NCBI RefSeq assembly: GCF_001042905.1
Contig: NZ_JYLB01000001.1
Span: 558,001-622,000, forward strand
Origin: Pseudomonas lini
GTDB lineage: Bacteria; Pseudomonadota; Gammaproteobacteria; Pseudomonadales; Pseudomonadaceae
Length of the DNA: 64,000 bases
Direction of reading: 5' to 3'
Part shown: positions 1-9,363 of the stretch, in pieces
Numbering within the stretch: the first letter of the stretch is position 1
Layout of the letters: each line of letters begins with the position of its first letter
Notes under the pieces: generated by a model
Told to the model about the DNA's origin: nothing
Database searches by the model: none
What the model saw: only the letters and a program-made list of their open reading frames with translations
Translations under genes and position numbers: made by a program

Positions 1-714
1 GCCGAACACATCAAGCGCTTGAGCCTGGAGTTGGGCGGCAACGCACCATTCATTGTGTTCGACGACGCTGACCTTGAGCAGGCAGTGACCGGCATCATGC
101 TCAGCAAGTTTCGCAACGCCGGGCAAACCTGCGTCTGTGCCAACCGGATTCTGGTGCAGGACGGTATCTACGAACGCTTCGCCCAGCGCCTGGTGGAGGA
201 GGTGGGCAAGCTCAAGGTCGGCAATGGCCTGGACGCCGACGTGACCATCGGCCCGCTGATCAATGCGGCGGCGGTGAGCAAGGTCGCTCGGCATATCGAC
301 GAGGCTTTGAGTCAGGGAGCCCGTCTGCTCTGTGGCGCAATCCCTGAGGGCGACAGCCAGTTCGTCCAGCCGACGGTGCTCGGTGACGCCCATGCCGGGA
401 TGTTGCTGACCACCGAAGAAACCTTCGGCCCAGTCGCACCGCTGATGCGCTTTGCCACTGAGGAAGAGGCGCTGGCCCTGGCCAATGCCACGCCTTATGG
501 CTTGGGCGCCTATTTCTTCACCCAGGACTTGCGCCGTTCATGGCGGTTCGGCGAGGCGCTGGAGTTCGGCATGATCGGTCTCAACACCGGGCTCATTTCC
601 ATGGAAGTCGCCCCATTCGGCGGTATCAAGCAATCGGGCCTGGGCCGTGAAGGCAGCAAGTACGGCCTGGATGAATACCTTGAAGTCAAAGCCTTCCACA
701 TCGGCGGGCTGTGA
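1..714 (+). CDS. NAD(P)-dependent succinate-semialdehyde dehydrogenase family, C-terminal part
   Basis: This is the C-terminal half of an aldehyde dehydrogenase; the frame is already open at base 1, so the start lies outside the window. Visible ALDH landmarks are the ELGGNAPFIVF segment, the catalytic Cys in NAGQTCVCANR (Cys codon at 130-132), and ETFGPVAPL followed by a C-terminal PFGGIKQSGLGREG segment. The QTCVCANR context is typical of GabD-type succinate-semialdehyde dehydrogenases, which oxidise succinate semialdehyde to succinate in the cytoplasm. It ends 41 bp before a tartrate-dehydrogenase-like gene on the same strand and may share its transcript. GABA-related genes (a GabT-like transaminase and a GabP-like permease) lie 7-13 kb downstream, but a related semialdehyde substrate is equally possible. 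Confidence 0.85.
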   Translation, partial: AEHIKRLSLELGGNAPFIVFDDADLEQAVTGIMLSKFRNAGQTCVCANRILVQDGIYERFAQRLVEEVGKLKVGNGLDADVTIGPLINAAAVSKVARHIDEALSQGARLLCGAIPEGDSQFVQPTVLGDAHAGMLLTTEETFGPVAPLMRFATEEEALALANATPYGLGAYFFTQDLRRSWRFGEALEFGMIGLNTGLISMEVAPFGGIKQSGLGREGSKYGLDEYLEVKAFHIGGL

Positions 715-755
715 TCCGGTTACCGTTTTGAACAGACATTGAGGAGCCACGATTG

Positions 756-1835
756 ATGAGCAAACCATTCAGAATCGCCGCGATTGCCGGCGATGGCATC
801 GGCAAGGAAGTCTTGCCGGAAGGGCTGCGGGTACTGGAGCAGGCCGCGAAAAAATGGCAACTGGACTTGAGCATCGAAGTGCTCGACTGGGCGCATTGCG
901 ATTATTACCTGGAACACGGGCAGATGATGCCCGCCGACTGGTTCGAACAGCTCAAGGGCTTCGACGCGATTTACTTTGGCGCCGTTGGCTGGCCGGACAA
1001 GGTGCCGGACCATATTTCCCTGTGGGGTTCGTTGCTGAAGTTTCGCCGTGACTTCGACCAATACGTGAACATCCGTCCGGTGCGGCTGTTTCCCGGTGTG
1101 CCGTGCCCACTCGCCGGACGTGAAGCCGGGGACATCGATTTCGTGGTGATCCGCGAGAACACCGAAGGCGAGTATTCGTCGGTCGGCGGCAAGATGTTCG
1201 AAGGCACCGAGCATGAGTTCGTGCTGCAAGAGTCGGTGTTCACGCGGCGCGGCGTGGACCGGATTCTCAAGTTCGCCTTCGATCTGGCCCAGACCCGGCC
1301 GCGCAAGCGCCTGACGGCGGCGACCAAGTCCAACGGGATTTCCATCAGCATGCCGTACTGGGACGAGCGCACCGCATTGATGGCTGCGAAGTACCCGGAC
1401 GTCACCTGGGACAAGCAACACATCGACATTCTGTGCGCGCGTTTCGTGCTGCAACCGGATCGTTTCGATGTGGTGGTGGCGTCGAATCTGTTCGGCGACA
1501 TTCTGTCCGACTTGGGACCGGCCTGCGCTGGAACCATCGGCATCGCACCCTCGGCCAACCTCGATCCGGAGCGACGCTTCCCCTCGCTGTTCGAGCCGGT
1601 GCATGGCTCGGCGCCGGACATCTATGGGCAGAACATCGCCAACCCGATTGCGATGATCTGGTCCGGTGCCTTGATGCTGGACTTCCTGGGCAATGGCGAT
1701 GAACGCTATCGCGCGGCCCATGACGGAATTCTGCAGGCGATCGAACAGGTCATCGCCCAGGGGCCGATCACTCCCGATCTGGGCGGGCAGGGCTCGACCC
1801 AGGATGTCGGTAGGGCAATCGCCGCGTTGCTTTGA
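756..1835 (+). CDS. Tartrate dehydrogenase / isopropylmalate-dehydrogenase family (TtuC-like)
   Basis: A 359-residue NAD-dependent beta-decarboxylating dehydrogenase of the isopropylmalate/isocitrate family. Landmarks are the N-terminal AGDGIGKEV nucleotide loop, IRENTEGEYSS around residue 132, the metal-site NLFGDILSDLG, and FEPVHGSAPDI near the C-terminus. Length and the IRENTEGEYSSVGG segment fit the TtuC/YeaU group, which oxidises or decarboxylates tartrate and D-malate. The ATG at 756 was chosen over an in-frame TTG at 753 because GAGGAG lies at 741-746. A hairpin with a T-run follows 58 bp downstream, so this is probably the last gene of its transcript. The exact hydroxy-acid substrate cannot be settled from sequence. 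Confidence 0.85.
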   Translation: MSKPFRIAAIAGDGIGKEVLPEGLRVLEQAAKKWQLDLSIEVLDWAHCDYYLEHGQMMPADWFEQLKGFDAIYFGAVGWPDKVPDHISLWGSLLKFRRDFDQYVNIRPVRLFPGVPCPLAGREAGDIDFVVIRENTEGEYSSVGGKMFEGTEHEFVLQESVFTRRGVDRILKFAFDLAQTRPRKRLTAATKSNGISISMPYWDERTALMAAKYPDVTWDKQHIDILCARFVLQPDRFDVVVASNLFGDILSDLGPACAGTIGIAPSANLDPERRFPSLFEPVHGSAPDIYGQNIANPIAMIWSGALMLDFLGNGDERYRAAHDGILQAIEQVIAQGPITPDLGGQGSTQDVGRAIAALL

Positions 1836-1892
1836 GCCGAGGCAACAACTGCTCAGCAGGAAGCTTTATTCATTCTTGTGTCTCACCCTTTT

Positions 1893-1920
1893 AGCCCGTC
1901 CACACTGCGGGCTTTTTTTT
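1893..1920 (+). terminator. Rho-independent terminator after the tartrate-dehydrogenase-like gene
   Basis: The stem AGCCCG (1893-1898) pairs with CGGGCT (1908-1913) across a 9-nt loop and runs directly into a run of T. It is correctly placed and oriented to end the transcript of the upstream gene pair. Confidence 0.85.
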
Positions 1921-2049
1921 GCCTATCGCCCTCGTGTTTAACCTGCCTTTGCTGTTGCGAAGGAGGTAACGAAGGAGGGGGCGCGGAATGTGAGGGACGT
2001 CTTGAATGCGGATGTTGCTGATGGTTTTACTGGAGTGCGCGCTGCACCT

Positions 2050-2262
2050 TTACGAATCCTTGAACGTGCGTGCCTGGACGTCAATGGACTGGCCCTCGGG
2101 CTCCTCAGTGACTGGCTTATCGTCGCCCATGGATTTGCGGAACCCCCTGATCGTATCTCCGATATCCGCCCCCAAACCTTTCAGACGCCTGGTTCCGAAC
2201 AACATGATCACGATCAACAGGATGATCAGGAGTTTCCCGGTACTGAAGCCACCTAATCCCAT
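2050..2262 (-). CDS. tatA: TatA/E-type twin-arginine translocase subunit (solitary)
   Basis: A 70-residue protein with the TatA layout: a short N-terminus, one membrane helix (about residues 9-22), an FG hinge (MLFGTRRLKGLG), an amphipathic helix, and an acidic, polar tail. TatA forms the protein-conducting part of the Tat pathway for folded proteins in the inner membrane. No tatB or tatC is adjacent, so this looks like an orphan or second TatA rather than the main tatABC locus. GCGGAG precedes the ATG. It is convergent with the tartrate-dehydrogenase-like gene. Family assignment is firm; whether it works with the housekeeping TatBC is inference. Confidence 0.85.
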   Translation of the reverse strand: MGLGGFSTGKLLIILLIVIMLFGTRRLKGLGADIGDTIRGFRKSMGDDKPVTEEPEGQSIDVQARTFKDS

Positions 2263-2344
2263 TGTCTGAACTCCGCAAGTGATTGGTCTGTTTTGGTGGG
2301 GCCGGCGGAGGAGAACTCATCTGCCGGCGCTAACGTGGTTCGAG

Positions 2345-3052
2345 TTATTTGACGACGTAGAACTTGCGCACATAGACGCTGCTATTCCAGGCGCATGGGG
2401 CACCTCGGGGCACGAACACCGTATCGCCACTGTTGACCGTCAGATGGGTCCCGTCTGCTACCTGGAGGGTGACGCTGCCTTCGAGCAGGTGCATTAGCTC
2501 ATGCAGCAGGTGCGGCCTCGCCTTGCGGGTATAGGGTGTCGAGTCCCAGACGCCGATGCGCAGGTCAGTCGCTTCTTCGACGAACAAATTGTTCGAGCGA
2601 CATTGTGGTGCCGGGGTCAGCAGAATTTCTGCACCCGGTGGTGTCGAGGGAGAGAGCAGGGTTCGCTGAGGGAGAGGCGTTAGCCCGATATTGCACGCCT
2701 CAACAGGCTGGGTATCGGCGCAGAACGCCCAGATAGAGTCGGGTTGCGCCTCGATCTGAATCGAGGTGCCGCGGGCGATCACCGCGCTGTCACCAGGATT
2801 GAGTTGGAGCGAGTGATCCTGGCTCTGCAGGACAACTTGTCCCGCGTGCACCACGATCATTTCGCTGTAGGGATAGTCATCGACGCTGAATTGTCCGCTC
2901 GCCTGGACCACACCGGCAGCAATGTCATCCGCCCCGACATAAGCAATCTGTCTTTCGAAAGGATCGTTGGCGCCCAACGAACCAGGGGTAAATTTTGTTA
3001 GAACGGGACTGCCGTCGGCGTGTGCCAACAGCACTGCAGTGGGCTCTAGCAT
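2345..3052 (-). CDS. Two-cupin-domain protein
   Basis: A 235-residue protein made of two cupin halves. Each half shows the Gly/Pro turn of a beta-barrel (LQLNPGDSAVIARG near residue 90; LTVNSGDTVFVPRG near residue 210) with upstream Glu/His positions (SEMIVVHAG; HLLHELMHLLEG). This resembles the EutQ/DUF861-like cupin_3 group. The second half keeps more potential metal ligands (H, E, H) than the first. Reaction unknown. It is 57 bp downstream of the GNAT gene on the same strand, so the two are probably cotranscribed. Confidence 0.75.
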   Translation of the reverse strand: MLEPTAVLLAHADGSPVLTKFTPGSLGANDPFERQIAYVGADDIAAGVVQASGQFSVDDYPYSEMIVVHAGQVVLQSQDHSLQLNPGDSAVIARGTSIQIEAQPDSIWAFCADTQPVEACNIGLTPLPQRTLLSPSTPPGAEILLTPAPQCRSNNLFVEEATDLRIGVWDSTPYTRKARPHLLHELMHLLEGSVTLQVADGTHLTVNSGDTVFVPRGAPCAWNSSVYVRKFYVVK

Positions 3053-3109
3053 GATGCTGTTTCTCCAGGAGTGTGCATTGTGAAGCGTTGGATGTAACGG
3101 AGGGGTTTG

Positions 3110-3967
3110 TCAGCCGATGGCCTGAGTCACCAGCGCAAACTGGTGCACTTCGCCGATCGCCTGCGGTGGGGTACCGCGAGCCATTTGTGCGACGGTGTCG
3201 ACGTGCTTCAGCCCGGCCTCTTCCAGCCAAGGGGCCAGACCGCTGTCGGACGGTATATCCATGCGCACGAAGGCGTCCGGCACGTGGGCCAACAACAGCG
3301 CGATCAAGTGCTTGGCCTGCTCTGGATTTTCTGCGATGACCGGGCCGATACAGCGACCACGGCCGAATGGGCGTAGCAGGGCGAAAGCACGCAGCTGACC
3401 ATCGCGCTCGATACCGACCGAGTGTTCGACAACATCGAACAGATCATTGAGTACGGCGTGTCTGTCCAGGCCGCTGCCGGCGTTGGCCAGTTCAATCTGG
3501 ACGCTCCGATCGGCTTCGGTCAGTGGGCGGCAGCGCTCACCGGCTGCCAGGTCATTGGGTGCAGGAACCCGAGCGAGCCCTTGATGTTGTTGAATATGTC
3601 CAAACTCAATGAACCCCTGGCTGGCATAAAGCGGGGCGCCGGCCAGCGTCGCATTGAGCACGGCGGTACGCGATCCGCAAGCCTCGAGCGCCAACTCCAT
3701 CAGCTTGCGACCTATACCCTGGCCCTGGTACTCATCACTGACGATCACCAGGCCGATGGTGGCGTAATCTCCCTGCGGACAAGTGAACGCGGTACCGATC
3801 AGACGGTCTGCGTCTTCTACGACAAAACCCTGCGCGATGCGCTGCAACATGGCCCAGTCTTCCAGGCGGTGGGGCCACTTCAACTGCACGGACAAGGCAT
3901 GGGCCGACGCCACATCGGCTGAGGTCATGGGGCGATAGATATAGGCTGGGCGTTGCGAAATGGACAT
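3110..3967 (-). CDS. GNAT-family N-acetyltransferase, two-domain
   Basis: A 285-residue cytoplasmic GNAT protein. The N-terminal half carries the acetyl-CoA loop as GQGIGRKLMELAL (around residue 90), preceded by the GLVIVSDEYQ strand. The C-terminal half resembles the second, degenerate GNAT domain found in this size class. The ATG at 3967 is chosen because GGAGA lies 6 nt upstream in transcription; a longer in-frame opening exists to 4033 but has no comparable ribosome site. The acceptor substrate is unknown. Location between the cupin gene and an OprD porin suggests a small-molecule role, but that is inference. Confidence 0.75.
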   Translation of the reverse strand: MSISQRPAYIYRPMTSADVASAHALSVQLKWPHRLEDWAMLQRIAQGFVVEDADRLIGTAFTCPQGDYATIGLVIVSDEYQGQGIGRKLMELALEACGSRTAVLNATLAGAPLYASQGFIEFGHIQQHQGLARVPAPNDLAAGERCRPLTEADRSVQIELANAGSGLDRHAVLNDLFDVVEHSVGIERDGQLRAFALLRPFGRGRCIGPVIAENPEQAKHLIALLLAHVPDAFVRMDIPSDSGLAPWLEEAGLKHVDTVAQMARGTPPQAIGEVHQFALVTQAIG

Positions 3968-4260
3968 GGCAGGTCTCCATTGACAGGGCGCGTAATCGGT
4001 CGGATTTCTGCGCGCAAAGTATTGGTATCTCACCTGCGGCGAGGCCTGACAAGAGCCTCCAATTGATTCGGCAGATTCCGTCAGCGACGGCTCCGCAGAC
4101 CACAGTTACTGCTCAAATGAGAATCAGGATCGGCAGCAAATACCGGGTCGGTTTTCAGGATGCAGGTCGAAGCGAAAGACATTCCTGATGGTTACATTGC
4201 TTAAAAAAAGACGCCCGGATGGGTAATGCCGATCTGTTAAGAAATTTGAGCGACGAAATT

Positions 4261-4354
4261 CCTGTGGGAGCGTGGCTTGCCCGCGAAGAATGCACCGCGG
4301 TTTTTCAGGTACTACGCGTCATCGTTCTTCGCGGGCAAGCCACGCTCCCACAGG
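4261..4354. repeat. Paired REP palindrome (30-bp perfect arms)
   Basis: The bases at 4261-4290 are repeated as a perfect reverse complement at 4325-4354, with the Pseudomonas REP core 'tgtgggagcgtggcttgc'. It sits in the gap between the GNAT gene (start 3967) and the end of the OprD gene (4471). I see no gene in the rest of this roughly 500-bp gap. Confidence 0.9.
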
Positions 4355-4470
4355 TTCTGCGTCTTAACCGACTGGCATTAGTTCGAATGGGCGCCTCAAG
4401 GCTAAGGAGCGAGGAGGAGGCCTTTAAAAAAGCCGGCCGGCCCACGAGCTAAACCGGCCGGGAACAGCCG

Positions 4471-5811
4471 TTACAGAATGCTCAGCGGGTACTCGATGAT
4501 CAGGCGGACCTCGTCGATATCGCTGTCGAACGAGGTGGAGCGGTGGGTGGCCTGACGCAGGCGGAAGGACAGGTCCTTGGTCGCACCTTCCTGGATTACG
4601 TATTTGGCTTCCAGATCGCGTTCCCAATGTTTCTGGTCGTCACCCACCTTGTTGGCGTAAGCGCCATTCGGATCGGCCTTGGTGCCATCGATTTGATCGC
4701 CTTTGACATAGCGGGCCATGAAGCTCAGCCCGGGTATGCCGTAGGAGGCCATGTTCAGGTCATAACGAGCCTGGACTGAACGCTCGTTGGGGGCGTTGAA
4801 GTCGGAGTACTGAACCGAGTTGGCCAACCAGATTGAATCCACACCGATGTAGTCGAAGTACTCGTCGCCATCGATCTTCTGGTAGGCCAGGGTGAGCTTG
4901 TGGGCGCCCAAGGAATAAGCCGCTTTGGCTGACCAGCTGGTGGTGTCGATCTTACCGGCACGCGCTTCGCCCTGGTCACTGGTCTTGTAGGCCGTCAGAC
5001 CGAAATTGAGCGACTGCTTGTCAGCCAGGGGAATCGTATAGGAGGCACTGCCGAAGTGTTGGCGCCAGACATTGACGGCCTCACTGGTGTACGCCTTCAG
5101 GATGAGGTTTTCGTTGATTTTATAGGTGCCGCCGACGAAGTCGACGCTGTCAGCTTCGGTCCCTCCGTAGGTGGTGAACAGGCCGTCATCGGAGTTGGTC
5201 GAATTACGATTGTTGAAGGCGGTGAAATGGCCACCCTCGAGGGATAAGGCATCGAACTCATTGCTGGTCAGTTGAAAACCGGTCGCGGTTTCCGGCAGCA
5301 AACGGTTGTCGCCGGTGGCGAATACCGGAGCGGTCGGGCGTTGTTCGCCGTACTTCAGCACGGTCAAGGAAATGCGCATCTTCACTGCGCCGCCAATCTT
5401 GCCATAGGAGTCCGGCACGTCGGCTTCGTTGGTGCGGTTGTTGCTGATCGGCAGCAGGCCGTTGCCGACCCGACCGCGGCCGGTGTCCAGCTTGACCCCG
5501 CCGTAGGCGAAGGCATCAGTGCCGAAGCCGATGGTGCCTTGGGTGAAACCGGAGGCGAAGTTGAGCATGGCGCCGTGTGCCCACTCCTCGCGATAGCCGT
5601 TGCGTTCGCTGGACGGCAACGAGCCATTGATACCCTGGCTGTTGCTGCCGCCATGGCGGAAGTCGCGGTTCATATAGAAATTACGGTTGAGCAGCACTAG
5701 GCTGCTGTCTTCAATGAAGCCCTTGGCTTGCTGTTGCTGATCCGCTATTGCCAGTTGCGCGGTGGCGGCAATGACCGCCAAGGAGAGAGCGCTTTGTTTT
5801 GCGATGTTCAT
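4471..5811 (-). CDS. OprD-family outer membrane porin
   Basis: A 446-residue precursor with a signal peptide (hydrophobic stretch to about residue 23, LAIADQQQQ) followed by the OprD mature start FIEDSSLVLLNRNFYMNRDF. The body is a run of alternating beta strands and it ends in a short hydrophobic strand, YPLSIL. OprD-family porins let small carboxylates, amino acids or related solutes across the outer membrane. GAGGT lies 6 nt before the ATG. The flanking transaminase, hydroxyacid reductase and GNAT genes suggest an amino- or hydroxy-acid substrate, but specificity cannot be read from sequence. Confidence 0.92.
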   Translation of the reverse strand: MNIAKQSALSLAVIAATAQLAIADQQQQAKGFIEDSSLVLLNRNFYMNRDFRHGGSNSQGINGSLPSSERNGYREEWAHGAMLNFASGFTQGTIGFGTDAFAYGGVKLDTGRGRVGNGLLPISNNRTNEADVPDSYGKIGGAVKMRISLTVLKYGEQRPTAPVFATGDNRLLPETATGFQLTSNEFDALSLEGGHFTAFNNRNSTNSDDGLFTTYGGTEADSVDFVGGTYKINENLILKAYTSEAVNVWRQHFGSASYTIPLADKQSLNFGLTAYKTSDQGEARAGKIDTTSWSAKAAYSLGAHKLTLAYQKIDGDEYFDYIGVDSIWLANSVQYSDFNAPNERSVQARYDLNMASYGIPGLSFMARYVKGDQIDGTKADPNGAYANKVGDDQKHWERDLEAKYVIQEGATKDLSFRLRQATHRSTSFDSDIDEVRLIIEYPLSIL

Positions 5812-6063
5812 CGCTTACCTCATTTGATCTTATTAGTATTCGTTGCCTGTACGGCAGGCAACGTTCTGCTCAGGTGAACACTGCGAAGCAAACCGGGAGA
5901 ACCCTGGATCTTGTCGATCACTGCACGGCCGGGCTGCACGCAGCGGTGGCTGTATCGCAGCTACGGCGGAGCCTGGCAATGGGCTGCAGTCAATTCGGTA
6001 GATTGCATAAGTTGCGACTTCACAGGCCGCAGTTATTGCTCAAACGAGGGGTAAGGCCGGCAG

Positions 6064-6990
6064 TTAGTAACTTCGCTTGCGGTCAACCTGGCCAAGCATT
6101 GACTCACCGCGTTGATGCCGACGGATGTTCTCCAGCAGCACGCTAAACGCGCTTTCTGGCTGAGTCATTGCAGCGATATGCGGTGTCAGCAATATCTGCG
6201 GATGGTGCCAGAAGGGATGATCCGGCGCTGCCGGTTCCTGTTGCAGTACGTCGAGCACCGCCGCGCTGATCTGGCCGCTGGCCAGAGCCTCGAGCAGATC
6301 CTCTTCTACCAGATGCCCACCGCGGCCCATGTTGACCAAGGCAGCACCATTGGGCAGGTGCTGGAATAACTGACGGTTGAGAATCCCTTTGGTCTGCTCG
6401 GTCAGTGGCAGGACACACAGCACGATGTCGCACTGGCCGAGGAAGGCCGGAAGTTGTTCGGCACCCGCAAAGCAGTCCACTGCGTCGATGTGATGCTCGC
6501 TGCGTGCCCAGCCCGACAAGGCAAAGCCAAAAGGCTGCAACGTGGCCAGAATCTGTTGAGCTTGTGTGCCGAGCCCCATCACGCCCACTCGACGTTTGGC
6601 TGCCGGTTGCAGCAGGTGAGCCTGCCAGCACCGGGCCATTTGTTGCTGGCGATAACGGAGCATATCCCGGTGCAGGCTCAGCACCGCAAAAGTGGCGTAT
6701 TCGCACATGCCCCGGGTGATGCTCGGATCGAGCAGACGGACCACCGGCAGGCTCGTGGGCAAGCGGTCAAGGTCAAGCTGATCGACCCCGGCCGACAAGG
6801 CGAACAATACCTGCAGGTTTGGCAACAAGGTGTCGAGATCGTCCGGCGCCTGCCACGCCGCCAGGTAGCGAATATCCTGCGGATCGCCGATGTCTGGCCA
6901 GGCACGCCATTCGATATCTGGAGCGTGCTCGGCGAATAGGCGCTTCCAATGTTCGCCGCGCACCGGGTCAGCTTTATAGAGCAGGGCCAT
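6064..6990 (-). CDS. ghrA: Glyoxylate/hydroxypyruvate reductase A-like 2-hydroxyacid dehydrogenase
   Basis: A 308-residue D-isomer-specific 2-hydroxyacid dehydrogenase of the GhrA group. It shows the Rossmann loop variant VGVMGLGTQAQQ, the VNMGRGGHLVEE segment containing the family Arg region, the DVLQQEPAAPDHPFW segment with the catalytic Glu, and HPQILLTPHIAAMTQ with the catalytic His. GhrA enzymes reduce glyoxylate and hydroxypyruvate with NADPH in the cytoplasm. It is divergent from the GabT-like gene across 287 bp in which I see no clear operator. The physiological substrate could be another 2-oxo acid produced by the neighbouring transaminase. Confidence 0.85.
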   Translation of the reverse strand: MALLYKADPVRGEHWKRLFAEHAPDIEWRAWPDIGDPQDIRYLAAWQAPDDLDTLLPNLQVLFALSAGVDQLDLDRLPTSLPVVRLLDPSITRGMCEYATFAVLSLHRDMLRYRQQQMARCWQAHLLQPAAKRRVGVMGLGTQAQQILATLQPFGFALSGWARSEHHIDAVDCFAGAEQLPAFLGQCDIVLCVLPLTEQTKGILNRQLFQHLPNGAALVNMGRGGHLVEEDLLEALASGQISAAVLDVLQQEPAAPDHPFWHHPQILLTPHIAAMTQPESAFSVLLENIRRHQRGESMLGQVDRKRSY

Positions 6991-7277
6991 GGGTCAATTC
7001 TCGCATTAAATAGGGAGCATCAAGCATGCCCGAGTGACAAAGCAGGATATGTCGAAAGACTCTGCGTAAACACACGACGCTGCGTTGTAGGGGGCACCTA
7101 TCGGCAGATTCCATGGGGCTGGCCACCGCTGAAGGATTCTGCTGTTTGCCGGGGTGAAAACAGCCGATCCGAATTTCTCAGAGGCCAAGTTCGGCTTAGA
7201 CAATTGCGTCGAAAGCTTAACCTGTGAAACACGTCGCAGCCGCTTCCCGGTTGCCAGGCCCACTATGAGAGATGCCA

Positions 7278-8570
7278 ATGAACAGTAAAGTCGAAGAAAC
7301 CCCGAGTTTGCTCCGTCAACGCGATCAATTCGTGCCCCGGGGTTTGGTCACCGCACACCCGCTGGTTATCGATCGTGCCCAGGGTTGCGAGATGTGGGAC
7401 GTGGACGGGGCGCGTTACCTGGACTTCGTCGGCGGCATCGGTGTGTTGAACATCGGTCACAATCACCCGAAGGTGGTCGCGGCGGTGCAAGCCCAATTGC
7501 AAAAGGTCAGCCATGCATGCTTCCAGGTAGTGGCCTATAAACCCTATCTCGACCTGGTCCAGCGTTTGTGCGAGTTGGTCGGTGGTCGCGAAGCCTATAA
7601 GGCGGCGCTGTTTACCTCCGGTGCAGAGGCTGTGGAGAACGCGGTGAAGATCGCTCGCGCGCACACCAATCGCCCAGCGGTCATCTCCTTTCGTGGCGGT
7701 TTCCATGGACGCACGTTGCTCGGCACGACCTTGACTGGCATGAGCCAACCCTACAAGCAGAACTTCGGGCCCTTTGCTCCCGAGGTCTTTCATACCCCGT
7801 ACCCGAACGCCTATCGCGGTTTCACCAGCGAGATGGCCCTGCAAGCCCTGAACGAATTGCTGGCGACTCAAGTCCCTGCGGACCGGGTAGCGGCGATCAT
7901 CATCGAGCCGGTGCAGGGCGATGGCGGCTTCCTCTCGGCGCCGCCGGAGTTTCTCCAGGCGCTGCGGGCTCTGACCGAACAACATGGCATCGTGCTCATT
8001 CTCGATGAAATTCAGACCGGCTTCGGCCGCACGGGCAAATGGTTTGGTTTCCAGCACGCAGGCATTCAGCCGGATCTGGTCACAGTCGCCAAGAGCCTGG
8101 CCGGTGGTTTGCCGATATCGGGCGTGGTGGGTCGTGCGCACATCATGGACGCGCCATTACCCGGTGGTCTCGGCGGTACTTATGGTGGTAATGCCCTGGC
8201 TTGCGCGGCGGCGCTGGCGGTGATCGACGCCTACGAACAGGAACAGCTACTTGCGCGCGGTGAGGCATTGGGCGAGCGTCTGCGTCAGGGCCTGCTGCGC
8301 TTGCAGGCACGTCATCCGCGTATTGGTGACGTACGTGGCACCGGTTTCATGTTGGCGATCGAACTGATCAAAGACGATGAGGCCCGCAGCCCCGATGCCG
8401 AACTCACCCAGCAACTGATCGATCAGGCCAGGGTTGGCGGGCTGTTGGTGATCAAATGCGGCGTGTACCGTAATGTGCTGCGCTTCCTCGCGCCTCTGGT
8501 CACCGAAGAGGAACAGATCGACGAAGCGCTGGCGATTCTTGAGGCAGCATTGTTACGCGTGTTGAATTAA
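7278..8570 (+). CDS. gabT: 4-aminobutyrate aminotransferase-like class III transaminase
   Basis: A 430-residue PLP enzyme of the class III omega-transaminase family. Landmarks are the FTSGAEAVENAVKIAR segment, GFHGRTLLG, ILDEIQTGFGRTGKWF with the PLP-ring Asp, and the Schiff-base Lys in TVAKSLAGGLPISG. The opening MNSKVEETPSLL is typical of pseudomonad GabT, which moves the amino group of GABA to 2-oxoglutarate. The ATG at 7278 fits that start; another in-frame ATG lies at 7272. Related omega-amino acids such as 5-aminovalerate are possible substrates. It is followed by a HAD gene and an AsnC-type regulator on the same strand. Confidence 0.85.
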   Translation: MNSKVEETPSLLRQRDQFVPRGLVTAHPLVIDRAQGCEMWDVDGARYLDFVGGIGVLNIGHNHPKVVAAVQAQLQKVSHACFQVVAYKPYLDLVQRLCELVGGREAYKAALFTSGAEAVENAVKIARAHTNRPAVISFRGGFHGRTLLGTTLTGMSQPYKQNFGPFAPEVFHTPYPNAYRGFTSEMALQALNELLATQVPADRVAAIIIEPVQGDGGFLSAPPEFLQALRALTEQHGIVLILDEIQTGFGRTGKWFGFQHAGIQPDLVTVAKSLAGGLPISGVVGRAHIMDAPLPGGLGGTYGGNALACAAALAVIDAYEQEQLLARGEALGERLRQGLLRLQARHPRIGDVRGTGFMLAIELIKDDEARSPDAELTQQLIDQARVGGLLVIKCGVYRNVLRFLAPLVTEEEQIDEALAILEAALLRVLN

Positions 8571-8660
8571 CCTCAGACTTCGGTTGGCGCAGCATCGCTG
8601 CGTCAACCGGAGCGTTTGGAACGCATGGATTGTTGAATGCATCATGGGAGGCTACACACC

Positions 8661-9317
8661 ATGTACCTGACTGATTATCGTGCACTGCTGATCGATTGCG
8701 ATGATGTTCTGGTCGATCGGGATTCGGGTATCTGGACGGCCCTGCAACCGTTGCTCGAAAACCATTCGGACAGGCTGGACAGGGAAGCAGTATTGGCTGC
8801 GTTTGACGAGGCGGTGCGTACGCTCTATCCACGTTTTGCAGAGTTGGGTTTCAGTGGGTTGCTGTGCTTCGCCCATCGTCAGTTGGCAGAGCGTTTCGGG
8901 CTCAAGGCCAGTTGGGAGGAGGGGATGAGTTTCGCCCGATCGGTGGGCAACTGGTCACTGTTCGAGGACGCACCCGGCGCCATGTTGTACCTGCGCAAGT
9001 TTTATCGGCTGCTGGTGTGCTGCGATCGTGATGCCGCGGATCGCGAACAGCTCTGTGAGCGTTTGGGGATTACGCCCGAAGATTTGCTATCGCGGGTCAG
9101 CAATCCGTTAGAGGACAGCGCCTGGCTGCAAGCCAACAAACTGAAACCTGAAGATATCCTGCAGGTTTCCAGACCTCCTGCCGAGCCGCCAAAATCGGCG
9201 GGTTTGTGCCTGATCTATCGTGATCACGGGAATGATACCCAGCAATGTCCTGCGGATTTTTGCATCAATAGCATGGCCGACCTGGTCGCTCAGCATCAGC
9301 GATCGTTACACCGCTGA
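8661..9317 (+). CDS. HAD-superfamily hydrolase
   Basis: A 218-residue haloacid-dehalogenase-like protein. Motif I is LLIDCDDVLVDRD, with the nucleophile Asp12 and the acid/base Asp14 conserved. A helical cap region follows, then LLVCCDRDAADREQ in the place of motif II. The expected C-terminal motif III/IV (GDxxxxD) is poorly preserved (ICLIYRDHG-like region at about 193-201), so activity is uncertain. GGGAGG at 8646-8651 fixes the ATG at 8661 instead of the upstream in-frame ATG at 8637. It lies between gabT and the Lrp/AsnC gene. Substrate unknown. Confidence 0.7.
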   Translation: MYLTDYRALLIDCDDVLVDRDSGIWTALQPLLENHSDRLDREAVLAAFDEAVRTLYPRFAELGFSGLLCFAHRQLAERFGLKASWEEGMSFARSVGNWSLFEDAPGAMLYLRKFYRLLVCCDRDAADREQLCERLGITPEDLLSRVSNPLEDSAWLQANKLKPEDILQVSRPPAEPPKSAGLCLIYRDHGNDTQQCPADFCINSMADLVAQHQRSLHR

Positions 9318-9363
9318 TTTTGCTATATCTTTGGACATCGGAACGGCAATCACGAGGTACGCG

